12,047 nt of DNA, taken from Microbacteriaceae bacterium UBA963 (lineage in GTDB: Bacteria; Actinomycetota; Actinomycetes; Actinomycetales; Microbacteriaceae). The notes beneath the pieces are model-generated. The model worked only from the letters and a program-made list of their open reading frames with translations. It made no database searches and was not told where the DNA came from. Where the stretch lies: assembly GCA_002292955.1 (NCBI GenBank), contig DBCH01000071.1:1-12047 (forward strand), in the 5' to 3' direction. Positions 7,607-12,047 of the stretch are shown here, piece by piece. Position 1 is the first letter of the stretch; each line of letters opens with the position of its first letter. The translations under genes were made by a program, and so were the position numbers.

Positions 7607-7680
7607 AGTAAACCTTCCGGGACAGATGCTGGGCGTTCGCCACGCAAGGGCCTAGCCGACGCAGACGTGGCAGGGAAGAC

Positions 7681-8139
7681 TTAGCCAGAGAAAAACGTGT
7701 TGTCTACCTCTGCCGTGTTGGCAGCGGCTTCACCCGAAACGGCAACGTGAACAGGAGAGAGGAGGAACACCTTGCTGGTCACCTTCTCGATTCGACCGTG
7801 CAATCCGAGCGTGAGTCCGCTCGCAAAATCAATCAGGCGACGGGCGTCCTCTTCGGGCATCTGGCTCAGGTTCATGATCACCGGAACCCCCTCGCGGAAG
7901 CTTTCGGCCACCGTGCGGGCATCTGAGTACTGTTGCGGGTGCACGGTCACGATCTCGTTCATGTCGCTCACCGAGGTCTGTCGCACAGAGTTGCGTCGCG
8001 GCGACAGTGGGGTCACCGATGCGCGGCTCGAGGCCGGTACCGCGGATGTGGGAATGGCGGCCGTCTCGTTTGCGTACTCGACGTCCTGATCTTCAGCAAG
8101 ACCAAGAAAAATGGCTGCTTTCTTGATTGGATTTGACAC
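7681..8139 (-). CDS. sepF: Cell division protein SepF
   Basis: SepF binds the FtsZ C-terminal tail and the membrane; in bacteria without FtsA it is the main Z-ring anchor. The 152 residues show an N-terminal amphipathic segment, MSNPIKKAAIFLGLAED (1-17), fit for membrane binding, then a variable Ser/Pro/Arg linker (about 25-58). The folded core (about 61-135) contains EIVTVHPQQYSDARTVAESF, VPVIMNLSQMPEEDARRLID and FASGLTLGLHGRIEKV, ending with a VFLLSP strand. The tail is acidic and ends FFSG. The start is a GTG at 8139 with GGGAGG 6 nt upstream. It lies 36 nt after yggS and 74 nt before yggT. FtsZ, its expected partner, is encoded two genes upstream. Confidence 0.95.
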   Translation of the reverse strand: MSNPIKKAAIFLGLAEDQDVEYANETAAIPTSAVPASSRASVTPLSPRRNSVRQTSVSDMNEIVTVHPQQYSDARTVAESFREGVPVIMNLSQMPEEDARRLIDFASGLTLGLHGRIEKVTSKVFLLSPVHVAVSGEAAANTAEVDNTFFSG

Positions 8140-8175
8140 AGTGAACCTCCCGAAAAAAAGCCTTGTTTCTTGAGG

Positions 8176-8880
8176 TTAACCGGGCACCGGGCGTTTTCCC
8201 GTGATTTGCGAACCAATTCGAAGGTGTGTCGCACCGACCTCAATTGCGGCTTCAAAGTCGTGGGACATTCCTGCGCTGATGGCTCGGGCTTCGGGCGCAA
8301 TCGAGCGCACGAGTTCGGAAGCACGCGCCACTTGTTCGAATGCCTCCCGTGGGTCAACATCGAGAGGTGCCACGGCCATGACACCAGCGAAGTTGAGTGT
8401 GCGGGCGTGGAGCAACATTTCGGATATTGCGGGAATGTCCGCCCAGGATGCACCGCCACGTGCGGGGTCGTCGGTGAGATTTACCTGCAGGAAACACTCG
8501 AGTGTTCCCGTGTCGGGTGCGTTTTCACCCGCCCGCTCGAGTGCCGTCACAAGGGATGGCCGATCAACCGAGTGAACAGCGCGCGCGTAACGTCGCACGG
8601 CGGCGGCCTTGTTCGACTGCAACTGCCCGATGAAATGCCAGTTCACGTTGAGACCCGCACACTCGTCATACTTTGCGGCGGCCTCCTGGTGCTTGTTCTC
8701 GCCAACGTCGTGAACACCGCATTCCACAAGTGCACGAACCACATCGGCAGGATGAAACTTCGTGACAACGATGAGGGTCACGTCATCAGCACCGCGACCG
8801 TTCGTTGCCAGCGCATGGGCAATCTTTTCACGAACCGAGGAGAGCCTCGCGGCAAGGGCTACCTCGTCAACGTCTGACAC
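8176..8880 (-). CDS. yggS: YggS family pyridoxal phosphate homeostasis protein
   Basis: YggS/PLPBP proteins bind pyridoxal 5'-phosphate without known catalysis and help balance the PLP pool, with knock-on effects on amino acid metabolism. The 234 residues show the single-domain alanine-racemase-like barrel. LIVVTKFHP contains the PLP lysine K41. NWHFIGQLQSNKA (80-92), ISAGMSHDFEAAIEVG (201-216) and the phosphate-binding RIGSQITGKRP (221-231) follow. ENKHQEAAAK (61-70) is also typical. The start is a GTG at 8880, 3 nt after the ftsZ TAG, and an AAGTAGG at the end of ftsZ may be its ribosome site; this suggests translational coupling to ftsZ. Placement between ftsZ and sepF is widespread in Gram-positive bacteria. 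Confidence 0.94.
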   Translation of the reverse strand: MSDVDEVALAARLSSVREKIAHALATNGRGADDVTLIVVTKFHPADVVRALVECGVHDVGENKHQEAAAKYDECAGLNVNWHFIGQLQSNKAAAVRRYARAVHSVDRPSLVTALERAGENAPDTGTLECFLQVNLTDDPARGGASWADIPAISEMLLHARTLNFAGVMAVAPLDVDPREAFEQVARASELVRSIAPEARAISAGMSHDFEAAIEVGATHLRIGSQITGKRPVPG

Positions 8881-8883
8881 GGC

Positions 8884-10116
8884 CTACTTGATGAAGTCGG
8901 GTACGTCGAGGTCGCCGCCGTCATCTTCGACAAAGGACGCATCCACGGAAACGTAAGACGGTGCGGCGGGAGCGCTGAGCACGCTCGCGTAATCATCGTC
9001 AGAAAAAAGGTTGGATGAGCTGGTGACAAACGGATCGTCATCAAAAGTCGATCGACCGAGCGGCGCCGTGAGGTCGTGTGCGGCTTCGTCGCCCAAGCTC
9101 GCCAGCGGCTGTGAGACACCCACGAACGGCTTTTTGGTGGGTTCGCCGCCATCGAAGCCCGCGGCAATCACCGTGACGCGAACTTCGTCGCCCAAGGTGT
9201 CGTCGATAACTGCTCCGAAGATGATGTTTGCTTCGGGGTGAACTGACTCGCGCACCAGCTCGGCGGCATCGTTGATTTCAAAGATTCCGAGATTGGAGCC
9301 ACCCTGTACCGAAATCAGAACGCCACGCGCGCCGTCAATGGACGCTTCCAAGAGGGGGGATGCCACGGCTAGTTCTGCCGCCTTAATGGCTCGGTCGGCC
9401 CCGCGTGCCGAACCTATCCCCATGAGGGCGGAGCCAGCGCCGTGCATGACTGACTTAACGTCCGCGAAATCGAGGTTGATGAGGCCGGGCGTGGTAATCA
9501 GATCGGTGATTCCCTGCACGCCCGCGAGGAGAACCTGGTCGGCGGTAGCAAAAGCGTCTTGCAGGCTGATGCTGCGGTCGCTGATTTCGAGGAGGCGATC
9601 GTTGGGGACAACGATAAGAGTGTCAACTTCGGCCCGTAGGGCCGCAACTCCGAGTTCGGCCTGAGCTGCGCGGCGCGCGCCTTCGAACTTGAAGGGCTTC
9701 GTCACGACACCGATAGTGAGCGCCCCAATTGACTTCGCAATCTTGGCGACCACAGGAGCGCCGCCGGTGCCGGTTCCGCCACCTTCTCCGGCTGTCACAA
9801 ACACCATGTCTGCCCCGGCTAGCGCCTGCTCAATCTCGTCGGCGTGATCTTCGGCGGCTTTTCGGCCGACCTCCGGATCAGCCCCGGCACCTAGGCCACG
9901 AGTCAATTCACGGCCCACGTCGAGTTTCACGTCGGCATCACTCAGCAACAGGTCCTGAGCATCGGTGTTGATGGCGATGTACTCAACGCCCTTAAGGCCG
10001 AGCTCAATCATGCGGTTGACCGCATTCGCTCCCCCGCCCCCGATGCCGACAACCTTGATGACGGCAAAGTAGTGACTGCTCGCGCCTCCTGCAGAATACG
10101 CTTTGCTGTTTGCCAT
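8884..10116 (-). CDS. ftsZ: Cell division GTPase FtsZ
   Basis: FtsZ is the tubulin-like GTPase that forms the Z ring. The 410 residues hold a core starting near HYFAVIKVVGIGGGGANAVN (15-34). The GTP-binding signature AGEGGGTGTGGAPVVA (109-124) is in the actinobacterial form. The T7 loop is NLDFAD (214-219), with N214, D216 and D219 present for GTP hydrolysis at the filament interface. The second domain ends around residue 322. An acidic, Ser-rich linker of about 80 residues leads to the conserved tail DLDVPDFIK (402-410), the expected SepF docking peptide. The start is an ATG at 10116 with GGAGG 5 nt upstream. A 114-nt gap separates it from ftsQ and probably contains its own promoter. The stop is TAG, 3 nt before yggS. 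Confidence 0.98.
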   Translation of the reverse strand: MANSKAYSAGGASSHYFAVIKVVGIGGGGANAVNRMIELGLKGVEYIAINTDAQDLLLSDADVKLDVGRELTRGLGAGADPEVGRKAAEDHADEIEQALAGADMVFVTAGEGGGTGTGGAPVVAKIAKSIGALTIGVVTKPFKFEGARRAAQAELGVAALRAEVDTLIVVPNDRLLEISDRSISLQDAFATADQVLLAGVQGITDLITTPGLINLDFADVKSVMHGAGSALMGIGSARGADRAIKAAELAVASPLLEASIDGARGVLISVQGGSNLGIFEINDAAELVRESVHPEANIIFGAVIDDTLGDEVRVTVIAAGFDGGEPTKKPFVGVSQPLASLGDEAAHDLTAPLGRSTFDDDPFVTSSSNLFSDDDYASVLSAPAAPSYVSVDASFVEDDGGDLDVPDFIK

Positions 10117-10135
10117 GACGGCCTCCGAGACTCTT

Positions 10136-10159
10136 AACTTGAGGTAGAACCTTAAAGTT
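10136..10159 (-). repeat. Small dyad in the ftsZ leader
   Basis: On the coding strand AACTTTAAGGT and ACCTCAAGTT flank a TCT centre. The inner AGGT/ACCT and the outer AACTT/AAGTT pair, with one mismatch and one bulged base between them. It lies 20-43 nt before the ATG and overlaps the candidate -10 element and start point. It could be an operator or a leader hairpin; the pairing is weak and A/T-rich, so chance symmetry is possible. Confidence 0.35.
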
Positions 10160-10185
10160 ATGCTGAGTAGTCAATTTCCTGTCTT
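10157..10185 (-). promoter_or_regulatory. Candidate ftsZ promoter
   Basis: In the A/T-rich ftsQ-ftsZ gap, AAGACA (10180-10185) and CATAAC (10157-10162) are spaced by 17 nt. Each matches four of six bases of the sigma-A consensus -35 and -10. Transcription would start near 10150 and give a leader of about 33 nt. A separate TTGACT also lies in the spacer but has no well-spaced -10. In other actinobacteria ftsZ is known to have its own promoter in or near this gap, which supports the location rather than the exact hexamers. Confidence 0.4.
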
Positions 10186-10230
10186 GAGGGTAAACGCGTC
10201 GCCTCCGCAGGGTCGCGCGACACGCCGGAC

Positions 10231-11178
10231 TTAGGAGACGACAGCCGAATTGGGGGCTGAGACGTCGTACGTGGTGACCGATCCCAAGGGATAGTTGGCA
10301 ATCAGCGCGCTCAACACGCGGGCTTTGAGCGCAGCGTCTTCTGGCCCGCCCCAGATGACGCGTGAGCCCGTCGGGTTCAGAAACAGTGTCACATCGTCGG
10401 TCGTTGTCGCCGCGACGCGGTCGACCTGGCTGCGGACGGCTCCCGGGAGGGCGCTGAGCACAGCCATCGCTGCGGGGAAACCCTCTGCCGTTGACGAAGC
10501 TCCCTTCACGTCAATGATGGGAAGGGGCAGGGTGCGTTCACGAGACTTCTCGATGGTGACGCCGGCCGGGTCAACGAGAGTGTAACCAGATTTGCCACTG
10601 AGGTATCCCGCGGGAACTCTTTCTGTGATGTGAATTACGAGCTCGTGGGGTGGCTTGGCTTCGATGGCGAAGCTCTTAACCAGCGGTTGCAGCGCTATCA
10701 CGTCACGAACGGCATTGGCATCGACGAGGGGAAGGGGCTTGCCGAGTTGTGTTGCGAGGCCCTCGGTGATGAGCACGGGGTCAACGCGTTCGGTGCCGTC
10801 AACCGTGACGGTGCGCAGCGCCAAAACGGGACTAAATGTTCCGACGGCGACAAATGCGGCGAGGCCGACCACCGACGCCACAATGGCAAGTGCCGCCTGA
10901 CGTCGACGACGCACGTGCGCGGTAAAGCGTCGAATCTCGTTGCGTTCCGCTGTTTTTCTGGCTGCAATTGCTGCCCGCATCTCACGGCGCGCACGCGTGG
11001 CTTCGCTTCCGGGTCGCGACGGACGAACCCGAGGTGCCTTCTGACGCGGCGCGCGCTCTCCACTCTCCCGGAGATTCGGTGAGTTCCGGGCGGTCGACTG
11101 TGGGGCAGTCTGGCGTGGGGAAGTCGGGAGTGGCACAGACGGGCGCGCCGAATCGGCCCGGGAACTCGGGCGTTTCAC
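10231..11178 (-). CDS. ftsQ: Divisome protein FtsQ (DivIB family)
   Basis: FtsQ is a single-pass membrane protein that recruits and regulates the FtsB/FtsL and FtsW/FtsI parts of the divisome. The 315 residues comprise a long basic cytoplasmic region (1-92) rich in Pro, Ser and Arg and one membrane segment (about 94-117, AALAIVASVVGLAAFVAV). A POTRA domain (about 121-189, LRTVTVDGTERVDPVLI to VIHITERVPAGYL) and the extracytoplasmic beta domain follow, with LVDPAGVTIEKS (201-212) and VTTYDVSAPNSAVVS at the end. The long basic N-terminus is usual in actinobacteria. The start is a GTG at 11178 that overlaps the murC stop (GTGA), implying coupled translation. Identification rests on domain layout and its position between murC and ftsZ. 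Confidence 0.94.
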   Translation of the reverse strand: MKRPSSRADSARPSVPLPTSPRQTAPQSTARNSPNLRESGERAPRQKAPRVRPSRPGSEATRARREMRAAIAARKTAERNEIRRFTAHVRRRRQAALAIVASVVGLAAFVAVGTFSPVLALRTVTVDGTERVDPVLITEGLATQLGKPLPLVDANAVRDVIALQPLVKSFAIEAKPPHELVIHITERVPAGYLSGKSGYTLVDPAGVTIEKSRERTLPLPIIDVKGASSTAEGFPAAMAVLSALPGAVRSQVDRVAATTTDDVTLFLNPTGSRVIWGGPEDAALKARVLSALIANYPLGSVTTYDVSAPNSAVVS

Positions 11179-12047
11179 GGCCGCGCCGCCGTGCCGTGGC
11201 GCTCGAGGGCCTCAAGAATCGTGGGAACAATCCGATACACATCACCACAGCCCAGCGTGATGACAAAATCCCCCGGCCGAGCGATGCCGGCGATGTGATC
11301 TGCCGCTTGCTGCCAATCGGGCACGAAAGCCACCCGGTCGGAATTGGCAAAACGCGAGCTCACGAGCTCGCCCGTGACCCCGGGTTCGGGATCTTCACGT
11401 GCACCGTAAACGTCGAGCACCACGGTGAGGTCGGCGTCGCGCTCGAGAGTCTGCGCGAACTCCCCCGCGAACATGCGTGTTCGGCTGAAGAGGTGGGGCT
11501 GGTGAACGGCGATGAGACGACCAGATCCCACGACAGTGCGGGCGGCGGTCAGCACCGCTTCGACCTCGTTGTGGTGATGCGCATAGTCGTCGTACACGCG
11601 AACACCTCCCACTTCACCGTGGAGCTCAAAGCGGCGTTCTGTGCCGCCAAAGGATTCCAAACCAGCAATGACCCGATCGGGAGAAAACCCGAGCTCAACG
11701 AGCGCAGCAAACACGCCGGCGGCGTTTGTCGCGTTGTGCGCTCCCGGCAACTGAAGCCTGAGCGGGTAGCTGGCGCCTCGCCAAGTCAGCGTGCAGGCCG
11801 CGATTCCGCCGGTGGTGGAGACGTCCGTGATGCGCACATCCGCGTCTTGGGCCTCCCCAAATGTGGTGGTCGGGGACTTAATTCGATCACGAATCGCGCG
11901 CGTTCCGGCGTCATCGGCAGACAGGATGGCCCGTTCTGAGGCGCCGTTGGCAAACTCCACGAAGATCTGGTCAAAAGCCTCGCGAGACCCGTAGTGGTCG
12001 AGGTGGTCGGGATCAACGTTGGTAATCAGCGCGATGGCCGTGTCGTA
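11175..12047 (-). CDS. murC: UDP-N-acetylmuramate--L-alanine ligase MurC (partial, N-terminus outside window)
   Basis: MurC adds L-alanine to UDP-MurNAc with ATP, the first amino acid step of peptidoglycan precursor synthesis in the cytosol. The frame is open to the right edge, giving the last 290 residues of an expected 460-480; the Rossmann domain and ATP P-loop are missing. Visible are ITNVDPDHLDHYGS (near 12023-11985), LPGAHNATNAAGVFAA with the conserved asparagines, FGGTERRFELHG, VYDDYAHHHNEVEAV, AVHQPHLFSRT and VVLDVYGAREDPEPGVTG of the C-terminal ligase domain. A GTG at 11960 is internal, because clear MurC sequence continues upstream of it. The usual AHHPTE-like motif reads AHHHNE here. 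The gene ends in a 4-nt overlap with ftsQ; ddl is not between them, as is usual for actinobacteria. Confidence 0.96.
   Translation of the reverse strand, partial: YDTAIALITNVDPDHLDHYGSREAFDQIFVEFANGASERAILSADDAGTRAIRDRIKSPTTTFGEAQDADVRITDVSTTGGIAACTLTWRGASYPLRLQLPGAHNATNAAGVFAALVELGFSPDRVIAGLESFGGTERRFELHGEVGGVRVYDDYAHHHNEVEAVLTAARTVVGSGRLIAVHQPHLFSRTRMFAGEFAQTLERDADLTVVLDVYGAREDPEPGVTGELVSSRFANSDRVAFVPDWQQAADHIAGIARPGDFVITLGCGDVYRIVPTILEALERHGTAARP
11354..11371. repeat. Perfect 8+2+8 inverted repeat inside murC
   Basis: GCGAGCTC-AC-GAGCTCGC is a perfect inverted repeat with a 2-base centre, containing GAGCTC twice. It lies in the murC coding sequence, where it encodes part of the GELVSSRF stretch. 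A protein-binding site or a strong mRNA hairpin is possible, but codon constraints in G+C-rich sequence can also produce such symmetry. Confidence 0.5.

Noticed and set aside
7607..7680. GGCGAACGCC mini-palindrome in the sepF-yggT gap as a hairpin or operator
   Set aside because: The 4-bp arms with a 2-nt centre are too short to rise above chance in G+C-rich sequence.
8140..8175. T-run (seven T on the coding strand) between yggS and sepF as a terminator
   Set aside because: No stable G+C-rich stem precedes the T-run, and the sepF Shine-Dalgarno follows immediately. It reads as a short spacer.
8013..8459. Minus-strand open frame overlapping the yggS end and sepF start in another frame
   Set aside because: It overlaps two well-supported genes and carries no conserved motif.
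1..12047. Mobile elements, CRISPR arrays, tRNA/rRNA genes, toxin-antitoxin or defence systems
   Set aside because: The window is filled by twelve conserved housekeeping genes with short gaps. No repeat array, transposase, integrase, RNA gene fold or defence domain was seen on either strand.

Overview
The window is a compact block of housekeeping genes from the chromosome of an actinobacterium, most likely of the Micrococcales/Microbacteriaceae type. The placement rests on gene order and protein features. An ftsZ downstream of murC-ftsQ is followed by yggS, sepF, yggT and a Wag31-type divIVA. FtsA is absent, and SepF is the expected substitute membrane anchor. FtsZ has the actinobacterial GEGGGTGTGG signature and a DVPDFIK tail. 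DnaE1 has a complete PHP metal site. The G+C content looks moderate to high. The finer family-level placement is an inference.

All twelve genes read on the minus strand, so transcription runs from high to low coordinates. In that order they are: murC (cut by the right edge), ftsQ, ftsZ, yggS, sepF, yggT, wag31/divIVA, lspA, rluD, dnaE, hisD and nrdR (cut by the left edge). Packing is tight. murC/ftsQ and lspA/rluD overlap by 4 nt, ftsZ/yggS are separated by 3 nt and hisD/nrdR by 1 nt. The longest untranslated gap is 114 nt (ftsQ-ftsZ), so no stretch over 300 bases lacks a gene.

Functionally, the right two thirds is the end of the division and cell wall (dcw) cluster. MurC makes UDP-MurNAc-L-Ala, FtsQ links the divisome to the periplasm, FtsZ forms the ring and SepF tethers it. 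YggT is a small membrane protein and Wag31 organises polar wall growth. YggS (pyridoxal phosphate homeostasis) is embedded among them. The left third holds lspA (lipoprotein signal peptidase), rluD (rRNA pseudouridine synthase), dnaE (replicative polymerase), hisD (last step of histidine synthesis) and nrdR (repressor of ribonucleotide reductase genes).

Regulatory sequence is sparse. I see a candidate promoter plus a small dyad in front of ftsZ, an 18-bp dyad in front of dnaE, and good Shine-Dalgarno sequences in front of wag31, yggT, sepF, ftsZ and (after correcting the start) dnaE. I found no mobile elements, RNA genes, CRISPR arrays or defence genes, and nothing I would call a new biological system. 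The findings are second-look items within ordinary genes: motif variants in MurC and DnaE, start-site questions, dyads, and gene content differing from other actinobacterial dcw clusters.
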